Notes: generated from the sequence alone by a model not told the origin. A stretch of DNA of 64,000 nucleotides from Leucaena leucocephala (GCA_037074615.1 CM073554.1:20038501-20102500), one strand, 5' to 3'; positions 24,290-37,728 are shown, counted from the first letter of the stretch. A program made the numbers and translations.

Positions 24290-25275
24290 GGTTTTTCACC
24301 TTGGTTAAAAACATGATAAGAGTTTAAAAAAAATTATAAAAAAAATTTAGGTAACTTTTTAAAAAAAATTATAAAAAAAATATTTTTAAATAAATGATTT
24401 GGATAATTATTTTTAGAAATACTTTTATTATTAGTAAATTATGAAAAATTGTATGATTATTAAGAGCCTTTTTGGATTAGTTTTTGGAGAATAGATTTTG
24501 GGAATAATAGATTATGGAGAATAGATTTTGGGAAGAATATATTTTAGGAATAATAGATTTTAAAAATAGAGATATTTGGATAATTAGTAGTAGAATCACT
24601 TTTTATATTGATAAATTACCAAAAAAGATATGATTTAATTAAAGTATGAGAGATGAGAGAGGGTAGAGAAGAAATAGGATAGAGGAGAGATGGTAGAGAA
24701 GAAATAGGAGAGAGTGTAGAGAAGAGAGAGGAAAGATGAGATATGGTAGAGAAGAAATAGGAGAGATGATATAAGAAAAAATAGGGGTAAAATAGTAATT
24801 GGATAGTCTATAAGCTCTTTTACTATTTCAAAAGCTATTTTCAGTAGCTTATTCAAAACTATGATTTTAAACCATGGTTTTTGCCAAAATCAATTCTGGT
24901 AAAAATAACTGTTTATTTCAAATTTTTTCAAACTGATGTTTTGGCTAAAATTAATTTTCAAACGCTGTTCCCAAATAAGCACTAAATATAGAAGAGATGA
25001 GAGACGAGAGATAGTGTAAAAGAGAGGTGAGAAAAGAAAGATAGTATAAAAGAGAGATGAGAGAGTGTAAAAAAATAGGGGTAATATGGTAATTGGTTAG
25101 TCCATAAACTCTTTTATTGTTCTATAAACTACTCTGACTAACTTATTTAAGACCTTAACTTTAAATAATAGTTTAATTCAAAAACTTTTTAAAATAAATA
25201 TAGCTGTTTATCTCTAAATTTAAATTTTACTCAAACATAAATTTTAAAACCTAGATTTTAGGAAAACCAAACATG
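24290..25275. mobile_element. Older MITE copy of the same superfamily, interrupted
   Basis: The left half (about 24320-24463) and right half (24986-25275) together match the uninterrupted copies at 23275 and 40691. The right end CCAAACATGCAC corresponds to CCAAACACGCAC at 41197-41208. The left end is not clear and may be truncated. A second MITE sits in the middle. Confidence 0.6.
24464..24982. mobile_element. Nested Tourist-like MITE with TAA target duplication
   Basis: A 519-bp element is bracketed by TAA at 24461-24463 and TAA at 24983-24985. It begins GAGCCTTTTTGG and its other end reads, in reverse complement, GTGCTTATTTGG. The interrupted host copy reads GATTAT|TAA|ATAT when the element is removed, as in its uninterrupted relative near 23453. 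The TAA duplication and terminal G..GC..TTTGG fit PIF/Harbinger (Tourist) MITEs. Confidence 0.75.
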
Positions 25276-28200
25276 CACAAAGATATATATTTTGGCATAA
25301 CATCATTGGCCAAATGGAGGAGATTAGCCTTTTTTTTTAACCTGCCACATCATAAATTTAAATTACTGTAACATTTTTTCAAACATATAATTACTAAAAA
25401 TTATTTGTCATGATTTGGCAAGCAGGCTCTACTGTGGCCTGTGGGCTGCAATAGACGGCCTCACTTGGGTACTGATTTGACCCCACACGGAAGCACTATT
25501 TGATTTTCAACGGTAACTTTTTCTACTGCATATCGTGGTTTGGGTTTCACTAACTTTTTCAACGGTAGATGATTACTCAGCTACCACCTGGATGCAATGA
25601 GTCATCTTGTTCCATGACTTACGAAAACCCTTTCTATATGTAGAATCTATTCTTGATGCGTCACTAGACTATGACTTACCAACATATCTTCATGGATGTA
25701 ACTAACAACTACTGGAGTCCATTGAGAGAGGAAGGTTTAAACACAAGATCTTAAAAGAAGAGACATTTATCCATAAGCCTATACTTATTTGGAGACATCC
25801 TCGTAAATGATTAAAGTATATTGTTCACAATAGACATACTTATTAGATGGAATAAGTATATTAGATTTAATATAACTATTTTTTTACATCCAAACTAATA
25901 CCAATCCAATATATTTTATGAATAAAATATGAGCAATTAACTAACCAACAAAACTACTTTACTGAAATAAATTTTGGTTATTGCATCAAAACATATAATT
26001 GATTATCGAGAAACATAAGATATTTAATAAATATATTGAAATATATTTTATTTATCCTTAAATTTTATATTATTTTCTTGGCTCTCTCTTTAGCCCTATG
26101 TCTCTTATCTTTAGGAGGTCTTCCTCTGTTAAGAAGTTTTTTTTTTCCAGAAAACTTCATTTATCCTGCTCGTTTACTTATGTTTCCCATATGAATCTCT
26201 TATCTCTAGCTATTGGTGAAATCTACCTATTGTTGATTGGAAACTAGAAAACTGGTAGCTGTTTCCGTTGTTGTTCCCCCTCCTAAGAGTATGTTCTTAA
26301 TCGTTACTCACCCGTCATTGAGATGAGTAATATGAAGCTCAGAATTATTGATGTATTTAAGACTCCCAAATGAAAAGGGAATAGGTCTCAGACAAGCAGA
26401 TTCATAACTGTTACAACCAACACATTCCTCTATTCTTGGAGTGGAAGCTATTTCCTTATTTTCAAACCAAATCATTTACCATCTATTATTTGATTGACTA
26501 ATCCTTTATATTAGAACGGGTGAAGAGTAAAATGTTTTGGCAATTCCTCACGGAAAAGAATAAGTCAATTTTTGAATGGTTAGCTTCTGTACAAAAATAA
26601 CAAAAGAAAACAAAAGAGAATCCAGCATTTAGTGTAAGCTTATCCATGAGGTTATGCACTCTTCGAATAGGAATCCAGCATATTTTTATATATTTTTATT
26701 TTGTTTAATAAAAAGAAAACAAAAGAGACAGTCTTAGAGCTTGTTTAAATTAATGTTTGCAAAAATATGTTTTATCCTAATTGATTTTTATAAATTAAAA
26801 CTGAGATAAAAGTCAATCGGTATTATATGATTTATGTTTAGATATATTTTTTAATATATATAAATATAAAAAGTGAGTTTGACATAAATTTATTTAAATG
26901 ATATATTGAAAAATCAATTCAAAAAATTTAAATATAAAATATAAAGTAAGAAAAAAGTTATTTTAACTTTAATGTGGATTAAAAAAAATATTTTGGAAGT
27001 CAATAGGTTTTTCAGCTTCGAAACTTAAGCTTTTCACCCTTTAAAAGTTATACCAAACATGCTATGCTATGCATGCCACCACCGAAAAAAGACTGCGATT
27101 GACATAGGTGACTCAGTTAACAATTAACATATGCTTATTATTGTGGAGGTTTGAATTTGATTAGAGATTCACAAGGGAGAAGGTTACTAGATTTTCAGCG
27201 TAAAGTGGGGTTAGCTCCCCCAACTTGGGCGTAATTTCTCGCTCTTCTTCTGACAGTTCTTCAAAATGAAAGATGGTACTTGCTTATACCATTTGTATGA
27301 AAGTATACCAAATGATAATGAAAGATGGAGGACCTAGCCCTTCGTGGAGGTCAAAGATAAATGAGATTAGAGATAATATATTTAGATTGAGACTTGAAAT
27401 CAGATATGCACCACATGAAACAATCAGGGGTGTAGACATTTCGGCTTGAGAAACCCAACAATTGAACAAAGACGTGAGGCTTCTAAAACTAGGGTTTGAG
27501 AGTTAGTTAAAAGCAACCAGAAATTAGTTGACCAGACCAAGCCACTCTCACGTGACTTTGATCAAAACCAAAATCATCAGATTTCTTTCTGTCCTTTTGT
27601 TTTTTAATTAGAGGGGTATACCTTGATGGCTTAATGTTATAAGTGCGAACCATGATTTTTATTTTTTATTTTTTTTAGTATAAAAATTTTTAGAAAAGGA
27701 TCACCCGCTCTATGATTTTTACTTTTAAAGCAACTTTTATGCCATTTGAATATAAGCCCATAGACAAATCAACAGATTTCTAAACATACATATTCTGTCA
27801 GCAAAGGGAAAAAAACAGTCTATAGTGAATTGGAAAATGATAGCATCCAAAGATACCAAACTAGATGTGCCTATAGAACAGAAGATAAACCATAAGATCA
27901 CATTGTTGACTAATAATTCAACATTATTTACCTCTTTGGGCAAACCCAAAAGTAAAACAGAAAATCCCAAAACACCTGTCACCACATACAACCAGATTGG
28001 ACACTAGTAATGTTTATCAAAGTTGTGGGCATACTTTGAATCCTCACGTTTTAAAAGAAACTTAAAAAAAGGGTAAACTTTGAAGAAAGACACAACTGAC
28101 TTGGGATTTACACTGTAAATCTTCTAGAGACTTTAGAGGATCCTAATAATGCAAGTTCAGCTGGGATCTCAAGCGCTAATAAGGCTGCGAAATGAAGCAG

Positions 28201-28610
28201 AAACTCTAGAACATAGGTGATACAGGTCATGCAGATATATGACTTTTATTGCAGAATGCCATGAAGCAAAATAATAATTAAAAACCTTAAAAGTATGTAA
28301 AAGAAATCTCCATAACCATCTGAATAGCTCCCTGAAGTTATCACCTGGACATTTCCTAAAATTATAACTTGATCTTTTCAATCATACAAGAATGTTTAAA
28401 ATTGTCACTACCATGGAATGTAAACACTCTTGTAACATGCATAAGATCAAGATGTAACTAATGATAGCCTATTTTTAAGGTTCTAGAGAGTAATTCTGGT
28501 TTTTAAGGCCCTTATCTGTCATTAATTTTACTCATGGTTCCTCAGCTGTTATTTTCCAAATGACCAAAACAGCAGGCAGATGAACTTGGGATTTTTGTCG
28601 ATTCAACTCT
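25276..28610. other. Intergenic and 3' flank of the PRT1-like gene
   Basis: No protein family is recognisable on either strand. Open frames of 60-84 codons near 27284 and 27737 have no known motif. Poly(T)/poly(A) tracts near 27658-27680 follow a phrase resembling a retroposed 3' end. The last 200 bp before 28611 are presumably the 3'UTR of the minus-strand gene. Confidence 0.35.
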
Positions 28611-31600
28611 TCAATCAGTGCCTTCAGAGTCATTCCGGGTATCTTCTCCATCACCATCAACAACCAAATTGGGATCTTCAGGTATAAACTCTAAGCTTTC
28701 CAGAGGCAAATTTTCAATGGAACCATCTCCTAACTGCCCAGTAACCAGCCTCATTATGTTATGGATATTGTTGATTTGTTTAAGCTCAAACTCATGATCT
28801 GGAGTGTGCTGCTGATTGAACCGACCAGGAATCTTGCTGCGAATTTTATAACAATCAGCACAAAGATCGAAACCAACCCTCTCCTTACAGTCTTTGCATC
28901 TGTATCTATCCCCAACAATTGGATACATCTGAACATACAAGTCATATGTCATCACACTATAAAACTAGAAGTATCAAAGAAACTGACTGCAACTTTGACT
29001 GAAAAAAAAGGGGAATCAAGGTTGGAGGGGTATTTTGATTTCTGATGTCTTAATTTTGTTTCTTCTGCATAGTTTCTTGCCATGGCCTTTGTATTCCAAA
29101 AAAAACAAATATCAAATCTGACCTTTCAAGTAGGAATCTTAAGTAATTAGCTTAGCAAGGAAGCCAAATAGAACAAGTAAAAATTTAACAGCACACTGCT
29201 GAAGGATCACTAAAAGGGATTAAATAAAAATTTTAAAAACTATGAGGAATTTTTACTAATTTTTAAACTATAGTGGGAATTTAGAGAACTCGAAGGACAA
29301 AAGTGTTATTCAACCTATACTTTTTTATGAAAGAATCCACAAAGAGAAAGAAGCAACATGAACAATGAGGATCGGAGATCCTCCAACTGCAACAAAAAGT
29401 AAAGCACATTTGGGGCAAATATCAAATTCAAAGAGCTCTCTGAACGCCCTACAAATCTGCAATACAAACCCCTTAGCATTATTCATGAACCGACTCCTCA
29501 ATGAAAGCCAAGAGACAGCTTTAATTCAGAAAAGATGGGAGGTAAGGAACTTCTCAATGAAAAGTCTAGCCTTAAACAAATTACAACTACATGGTTGCAG
29601 CTGGAACAAGGTATAGTATAAAAGAGACAACCATGCTGGGTCAGCAAAATAGGATTTCTACTAGTAATAATGTTCAACGCTCATTTTCATGCAGACAGCC
29701 CCAAATATAAATGAAAATGAAGAAAAAAAATTCAAGAAAGCCAATATTAGAGTTTTTACCCCACAAAAATCACAGCCAACTCCAACATGTACTTTCGAGT
29801 GAGGATCAGACCACCATGCGGCTTTTCCTCCTCCACCCTTATTCAGAGAACCTGGAAGCAGAAGCTAAAGAGTAACTAGGAGATGCCAATAAGATGGAAT
29901 AACAGTATTAAAGGAACACAAGAGAAACAAATTTCAAATGTGGAAGAAAGGGAAAAATTATAAGAGGGAAAATTGTTACAGATAGGAAAAGGAGAAGGAA
30001 TTCTCCAAACATTAAAATAAAAGACCGTCACAAACACACACAAAGCATAACACCAGAAAATGCCATAAACGCAGCATTATCTAGTGATATAGAGACGGAG
30101 CCATCCCCAGAGATGTAAATCATCTCATACCCACCAAATACACCAAAGAGACACAAAAGCACACATTGCCACAAAAATTTGGCCTCTATTCAAACCAAGA
30201 CCTTTAAAACTTATCATGAGAAGAAACTCCAAGGCGAAGGGCACCAAGTGTTGTCCAAGAAATCCAAACAAAGTAATCCAATGAAAGTAGATGAAAGTAA
30301 ACCGCAACAATGTAGCATTAAAATAGGGCACTTATATCCAACTTAAGCTCACAGCTAATGAAAATTAGGAGGAAGAGCCAGCTGGGCCTGCAACTCTACA
30401 ACCAGCTATTTGTATGTGTTTCATTAACTATCAATGTCCAAGTAAAAGAATTTGCCAAAGAAGAATTTAAAGATTGCCGAATTAACTTGTCAAGCATGAA
30501 CCCCTACGCCCCACCAATTTGACAAAATAATAACAATAGAGGACTAGAAGATTAAACAAGAATAATCAAAATTCAATCATCTAAATTGGAGAGGAAATAA
30601 TTACATTTAAAATGATGGAGTTGACACAACATTCCATAAACCGAGCTCTTGAAAAAAAATGAAAATTACAAGACTAGAATAAAAATTTTGAATGCAAATA
30701 TTTTTTAAGGAAAGGGCTTTAAATTAAAGGGAAAAAACAATATTCCACGTGCAAATAAAAAAAAAAACTGACAATACTTAATGTGAGAAGAATCATCAAC
30801 ACTCAGAAAATAATGATATAAAAGAAGCATATCTCTCAAGAAGAATAAACTTGGACGGATTAGCATGAGTAGTCATTACTAGGCTGGCTAAAACACATTA
30901 GGGGATCAACCAGAAGATCGAATCAATAAAATTGGAAAGAGGAAGTTAATGATATGAAAAAAAGGGAGGGGTGAGTCGAGCCGAAAGGCTGGAGATTGAA
31001 GTACTCTACAGTTATGGCCTGCATCTGAACTTACCAAGGTGAGAGGAGAAAACAAGTGGAAAAGTCCATGCATCTTCCTAAATTATAGCAGTCAATGATT
31101 TCCAAATCGTAACAGTCAATTCCACTTACCAAAACAACTTTTGTTTTCTATTCTTTAAAAATCAACAATAATAGATGTCAACTTAGTTTATGAAATCTAC
31201 ATAATTTACCCCATATTTTTGTGTAATCTTACGATTTGTTTGAAAAGATCAATTATACTACAAGTTTCTTAGAGGAAGGTTGATTTCCGCACGAATTCAC
31301 TCAACATTATACAATCAAAATAGACTATAACCAGTAGAGAAGATACATACAAGAAGGGGTCTCAGGTTTATCATTGATATGCCTAAGTTGCACAGCATCT
31401 CTTTGCTTTTCATACTCCTCAGGAAATTTTTCCTTTATAAAGTGATCAAGCTCCAAACACACTCGTGGAAATCCCCTTGGATGTGGAAGGTGACAAATTT
31501 TGCATCTAAGCATATCATCAGCTGAGTTCTTGATGCAAGACTCACAGTATACTGTAGAGAATGAAGGGAAAGCAGACAAGTTACATATCAACTAATTAGA

Positions 31601-34359
31601 TTTTCTATTAATGATCTTAATATATTATAAATGAGAGATAAATAATGGGCCTAAATACCATGACCACAGTTAAGAACAACAGGATGAAAAAGAAGTTTCT
31701 TGCATATTGAACACATCACATCTGCAACTGATATCTTCTGTTCCCTATCATTCTGAGGCAGCATTTTTACTTGAGCAGCAGTTCCACCAGAAATATCTTT
31801 AGAACAGATGGTGCCCTTATGTTGCTTTTGAGTTTCAGACACTGATTGCTCTGTACTTGTGGAATATCCTGCATTCTGAGGGTTGGAAACCAGATTTCCA
31901 GCATAGCAGGAAGATGAAGTACTAGGATGATCAAACTTAACTTCTGATACAAGATTAAGATTATCATCATCAAATTGAGGAGAGTAGCAGCCCCCTTTCT
32001 TTTCGTCCTCTGGATAAGAAAGATAGATGAACCGATGTATCAAACTTTGCCAGAAGAAGAAAAGGACAGCTTATCTTTTCATAATATATGGAAATGTACT
32101 TGAAAGAAAGTGATAACAAGAAGGAGAAACCAAAGTTTACAAAGAATATACAATGAAGAACCAAGAATCAGAAGGACAGAAAGCCAAAATTTTTTAAACC
32201 AAAACGGTATACGTATGACACAAGTTTACATGTTAAACCAAAAGAGTATACATATAACGTGAGAAAAGAAAGCCTCCAATAAACAGAGCAGCAGAAACTT
32301 ATGGATCTACATTCTGCTTCAGAAATTAGACCTCCAGAAAGTTCTCGTCCTTGGAATTTACAGTCATCACATTCACTTCAAACACATGTGATGAATTGAG
32401 GTTATCTCTTTTTGCTTCATACCAAGAAATGCAACAGAAAAGACTTGTTGATTTGCCAGGAACTATTTTGACTCAAAAGTTTAAGATGTCAAATCAAGGT
32501 CTAGTAATAGTTTTTATCATAATTTTTAACATGCCTCCTTAAATAAAAGCCTCTTGACCTTAAATTATGGCCAAGTCAAAATTCAAAAGTTCACTATACC
32601 TTGTGCAGAAACATAATTTCAATTAAGAAAATAAGACCAACTTACTCAACACATATTGAACATGTGACCTGAGGGACAATAGGCAACACCATCAATGACT
32701 TGTCCGTTTTTGAAAGAGAATGTGCTAAATCTAGCATCCAAAATGTGTTCTTCCCATAAATTTCCCTCGGGCAGACTTTGAATTAATTGGTGGTGTAAAG
32801 TCAAGCATAATGAAGTGAGAATTTTGCACAATCATAGCATTGGCAGCAATAGTACAGTCTAAGTTGCCATTTCAATCATAATCACAATATCTAAAACAGT
32901 TTCCGTGACCACTGAAATGGCAACTATTACTGATCATGACCTCTAAAAATTATTCTGGATAATTTAAGGTAAGAAATTATGCCCCTAAAGAAACTTCCAA
33001 ATAATTATAGGTTGTTGAAGTGTTAAGCCAAACATTCCACAAGGAAAGAATATATCATGCTTGAGTGCCAAGTTCTCAAGGTGCTATGGGTACAAGCCAT
33101 GAGGCGTACTACTTCACCCATATTTTTCATACTAAATCTTATTGGTGAATGCCTCATACAAATGCTACTGATCTACTATAGCACCAAATATGTTATAATT
33201 TTTAGATGCAACTTGATCTCTTTCCCTTATTTGCTAACAATATTTTCCTTCTCAGAGAAGATAAATTAAAAAAAAGCAACAACTAAATGGCAAACTGTCC
33301 ACACAATATACGCTCGCGCATAATGCCCTAGAAAAAAGCATACCAAGAGTTTGAATTTCCCTTCTCTTGTAAGCAACAGGATACATCTTCAGAAGCAAAA
33401 AGTGAAGCATCCAACAGATTGTTGGAAAGTGATAATATGGATGCCTACAAATTGGACAATAAGACTCACAAACTGGGCTCATTGACTGATGAACACACCA
33501 GAAACATGATATGTGGCCACAAGCTGAAAATGAAAAAGAAAATAATAGTTGGATTGTAATCAGAGCAAAACAATACTAATTTTTCCTCAATGCAAAAAAA
33601 TAACGTTGACTTACACAGCACAATAGGCTTGTATAGCAGATCCCTGCATGATCAAAGTAGACAAAAATTTAGTATATAAAGCCTTAAAAAGGGAGTAAAA
33701 AGCCTAAAAACCATCTCAAGTTGAATTCAACCAAAAATTAGACGCCCTTTGTGTTCTCTTTTATTTTTGTCTTTCTGTTTTTAAGGGGTTGGGGGTGTTA
33801 TTTGTAAATTTAAAATGACTGATTAATACTAAGATAACCTCAACAAGTCTAAACTGGATCAATGTTTGTCGTCAAAGCTAGCTGAAAAGTGGGACATACA
33901 GAGACTTTGGACCAAGACTTAATTTCCAAGCATAGCACTAAAATTCAATGATTCTAACTTTCACTGGATCAGAATCGTTCCCAGTTCTTCCCCTTCTAGT
34001 CACAGCATTTTTACAGAAGTAGGTTTCAACAACGCATTCATCAACCAGTACTCAATTGAACTATCTGAAAAGAAAAAAAAAATCTGACTTCGAAATTATT
34101 ACCATTAACTCAACTTGATCTTCGAAAAATAAAGTTCCACGACCGTTTCGATTATGAAAGAAGAAATCGACATACGATATATCAACATTAACAGATGGCT
34201 TTGGAGATGCTTCACTTTATCTGCCCGGAAAAAACAATTAGAAAGATGAAAAGAAACTTACAGACAAACGCAGCAAATAAAGGATTCGGAGACTTCTTCT
34301 TGTTCATTGTCGGCAAGATTTGTATCTTCGTATGCGTTCTCCGTTCCCTGCAAGGCCAT
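28611..34359 (-). CDS. PRT1: E3 ubiquitin ligase PRT1-like (two RINGs and a ZZ finger), seven exons
   Basis: PRT1 is the plant N-degron E3 ligase for proteins with aromatic N-termini. Exons are 34359-34262, 33643-33615, 33523-33344, 32009-31659, 31551-31351, 29851-29760 and 28928-28611, joining in frame to 422 aa; Arabidopsis PRT1 is about 410. RING 1 (about residues 29-75) starts FICCVCLDLLYKPIVLSCGH and ends with YCPICRHPYY. RING 2 (about 203-245) has CSICKKLLFHPVVLNCGH, then YCESC and CKICHLPHP. The ZZ finger (about 308-365) has GCDFCGMYPIVGDRYRCKDC followed by FDLCADCY and ending near HTPDHEFE. Exon 2 is only 29 nt. The ATG at 34359 gives MALQGTENAYEDTN, with acidic residues before RING 1 as in PRT1. 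Introns are GT-AG. No key cysteine appears missing. A broken duplicate lies upstream at 35.0-36.2 kb. Confidence 0.92.
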
Positions 34360-35035
34360 ACTTCCGATTCTGAAAATCTAAGAGAAAATAAAAATACAAT
34401 CAGGTCTGATAACAACACCAGGGTTCGATATGCCACACAGGGGCAATATGTTATTTTATATTTTTTCCCTGGGCTACGTTTTTTTTAATATAATTACATT
34501 TAAAAATTGTCACCTCTAATAAAAAAATAATTTTTATATATAGAAGTTCACTCTGTTTAATATTAAAAAAATTTTAAAAAAAAAGGAGACTTCACCCTAC
34601 TTTTAAATCGTGGATAAACTTAACCTTTTTTTAAAAAGTTAAAAACAAAAAAGAAAATAATTTTTATATTTATATAAATTTAAATTTAAAATTTTATATT
34701 TAAATAACTAAATTTTTTTTCACTTGAACTAACAAAATGAAGGCCTCAGCGATTTTGAATTGACATAATATCTGTTAACATTATGATTATGCACCAATAG
34801 AAAATCATAAAAACTTAAAAGAAAAAACAATTATAAAAAATTAATTAAAAACAAAATAAAATTATAGGGACTTGTGTATAATTCTAATTGCATATCATGT
34901 CATGGAAAGAGATAATGAATTCCATAGTATTTTGTGATATATCTGATCCTTTTATTTACAAATTATAATGAAAATAAAAAGCTAAAATAAATGTGAAAAT
35001 TCACTATTTTTTTTACAACCACGCTGTTAGTAAAA
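34360..35035. other. Spacer between PRT1-like gene and its duplicate
   Basis: The first part should hold the PRT1 leader and promoter. From 34480 to 35030 the DNA is AT-rich with no recognisable gene. Confidence 0.4.
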
Positions 35036-35039
35036 GAGG

Positions 35040-36186
35040 GTTTCCACTAGTAATAGTGCTTACCACTCATTTCCATGCAAACAGCCCCAAATATAAATAA
35101 ACATTAAGAACAGAAATAGAAACAAAAAATTCAAGAAAGCAAAGATTAGAGATTTTACCCCACAAAAATCACCACCAACTCCAACATGTGCTTTTGAGTG
35201 AGGATCAGACCACCATGCTGCTTTTCCTCCTTCACCCTTATTCAGTTAACTTGGAAACAGAAACTCAAAAGAGTAACTAGGAGATACCAATAAGATGGAA
35301 TAATAGTATTACAGGAGCACAAAAGAGAATCAAATTTCAAATGTATTTCAACTTTGTATTTTCAAAATATACTAAAACCAGTAGGCAAAGATACATACTA
35401 GAAGGGATCTCAGGATTACCGCTGATGTGCCTAAGTTGAACAGCATCTCTTTGCTTTGCATATTCCTCAGGAACTGTTCTTTTATAAAGTGATCAGGCTC
35501 CAAACAAACTTTTGGAAATCCCCTTGGATGTGGAAGTTGGCAAATTTGGCATCTAAGCATCTCTTCAGCTGGGTTATTGATGCAAGATTCACAGTATACT
35601 GTAGAGAATGAAGGGAAAGCATACAAGTTATATATCAGCTAATTAGATTTTCTATCAATGATCTTAATATTTGAGAAAATAAATACCATGACCACAGTTA
35701 AGAACAACAGGATGAAAAATCAGTTGCCTGCATGCTGAACACATCACATCTTCAACTGATATCTTCTGTCGCTTTGGAGTTTCGGAACCTGATTGCTCCA
35801 TACTTGCAGAAAGTCCGGTATTCTGCGGGTTGGAAACCGGATTTCCAGCATAACAGGAAGATGAAGTAGTTGGACGATCAAACTTAACTTCTGATGCAAG
35901 ATTATCATCATCAATTTGAGGAGAGTAGCAGTCCCCTTTCTGTTCTTCGACGGTAAAAAAGGAGATAGATAAACCATTGTTTCAAACTTGGCCAAGAAAG
36001 ACGCAAGAAAAAGTTGTCTTTTTTTATTTTTGTTTAGGTGTAAACTCAGAGTATCACTAAGTCACTTTCTGCTTGAACCTAATTTCGGTTAGACCGGGAG
36101 CAAACAAAGGATTTGGAGAATTCTTCTCGTCGATTGTCGGCAAAATTTGTATCTGAGTATGCGTTCTCTGTTCTCTGCAAGTCCAT
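35040..36186 (-). pseudogene. Partial, broken tandem duplicate of the PRT1-like gene
   Basis: Exon-like blocks match PRT1 exons 1, 4, 5 and 6. Block 1 at 36186-36097 encodes MDLQRTENAYSDTNFADN; block 4 at about 35955-35687 contains VMCSACRQLIFHPVVLNCGH; block 5 at 35598-35399 contains YCESCINNPAEEMLRCQICQ; block 6 lies at about 35253-35160. Exons 2, 3 and 7 are absent, so RING 1 and most of the ZZ finger are gone. Block 4 has lost about 26 internal codons and its AG acceptor looks altered. Block 5 has a 1-bp deletion near 35474 that shifts frame after HFIKEQF. The block-6 acceptor region is altered from AGGT to AAGTTA. The homology continues into intron sequence to about 35037, matching 29654 onward, so this is a DNA-level duplication, not a retrocopy. 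Confidence 0.85.
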
Positions 36187-36407
36187 ATTTCCGGAGCCGG
36201 AACAGATGACTAGCGGAAGCAAGATGAGGTCATTGTGAAGAACTAATTGAGAAAATAAAAATTTAGCATTTCAAGTCAACTTACTGTAGGAGTCCACAAG
36301 TCAACTTGTGATTGACTAAGGAACCTTTCAAGCTTTCTTCCTGCCGTTTTAATAAAATATATATTTATATATTGTTATAATTCAAATAATGAAAAACTCG
36401 ATATATT

Positions 36408-36411
<4 letters not shown>

Positions 36412-36440
<29 letters not shown>
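36412..36440. repeat. (TA)n microsatellite at the edge of the kinase scrap
   Basis: An AT-dinucleotide run, with one TG step, ends one base before the receptor-kinase C-terminal fragment begins. Confidence 0.8.
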
Positions 36441-36441
<1 letters not shown>

Positions 36442-36550
36442 AAACTCGGCTAAAGTGGCTTTGGAGTGTGTGGAAAAGGACAGAGATGCGAGGCCCAGCA
36501 CGAGCCAAGTTGCTGAGATACTTCCAAGCCATGAAGACGAAGCTTCTTAG
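36441..36550 (+). pseudogene. C-terminal scrap of a lectin receptor kinase
   Basis: It encodes VALECVEKDRDARPSTSQVA, then EILPSHEDEAS and a stop. This matches the last 35 or so codons of the intact receptor kinases ending at 40254 and 52038 (VALECVEEDRDARPSMSQVV and EMLQSHDDAS). Nothing else of the kinase precedes it: the homology begins next to the (TA)n run. It is a leftover of a deleted or rearranged family member. The end (SHEDEAS) is closer to the second intact gene. Confidence 0.85.
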
Positions 36551-37728
36551 TAGGGCATGGCGGCTAAAATATTTTCACGATGAAACTTCGATGGCATTAC
36601 TTCTTGGGATATGGTAAAATTATGCCTATGTGTCAGTCCAAACTTGTCCTGTTTTAATGTGAGAGAGAGAGAATCAAGGAATTTCGTTTTGTTTTGGATA
36701 ACTAAAAAGTCAAGTTAATCATTTTGTTATAATTAAAACGGAATTAATCTTTGATTCTTGCTAGCTAGCTTATTTTGACTTATGGTCAAGGATTTATAAT
36801 GTTATATTATTCTAATCTAATCTATATCATTATATGACCACCACCACCACCACGATTGCCACCACTATTTGGATCTTCAACTAAACTTTAAAGGGCATTT
36901 CCACCACCACCACTTAGCATAATGTGGACTGCTTGGGATAGAGTAAGTCTACGGATTGTGAATTTCCAGAACCCCATTCTTTCCTGCAATGGAGGACCAC
37001 TATTCACCCACTTAAAATGTTGCAGTGTACCGCACCAAGTATTCTAATAAGTGGTATTGGAATTGGACTTTCCATTAATTTAAATTCAAGTTGAATTTGG
37101 TCACATTTGATGCATGGTAACTAACTGGCTTAACTTTTTAAAGACGTTTTATGCATCTATGTGATTCAAATTTAAAATATACTATTTACATAATACCACT
37201 TTTACTTTTAATTTTAAATATAAGAGTTAAATAAAATATTTATTTTTAATACTTAATATAACATCTCAATTTATTTTACATTTTAAAATTTATAATTTTT
37301 TTAAAATATATTTACTAATTGCACATAATAATAGAGTTTCTATAGAGGTGCAGATATAATGCATATATTAAAAATAGTATTTTAAGAAAATTAACACATA
37401 TTTATTATAAATAATTAATTGAATTAATATTTTTAATATCCATTATATTTATAAGACATACATAGTATTATATTTTATTTGCACTTGATAAGTATAGAAC
37501 TCAAACCTTTAATCTAAAACTTTTTATTTTCAATTCCTTCAAAAAAATGTTTAAATTTCGGACTACAGGTTAGTTATTTGTTTTCTTCCATTTATTTTTG
37601 TCACATTATCATTCCTCTCCCGATGGTATATTGGAATAGTCCCTAACTGAAGAATATAATATTTAGAAGTCTAAATAAATGAAAAATCTACAAATCAATG
37701 TCGGAATCACTAGCAATTCCTCGACTTC

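Noticed and set aside
29365..29616. 83-codon plus-strand frame inside the PRT1 intron 6
   Set aside because: Lies wholly in an intron on the opposite strand, with no recognisable domain.
32646..32831. 61-codon minus-strand frame between PRT1 exons 3 and 4
   Set aside because: It was tested as an extra exon, but exon 3 (phase 1) joins directly to the AG GAC of exon 4 and restores the expected LEDEKK. The frame has no PRT1 similarity.
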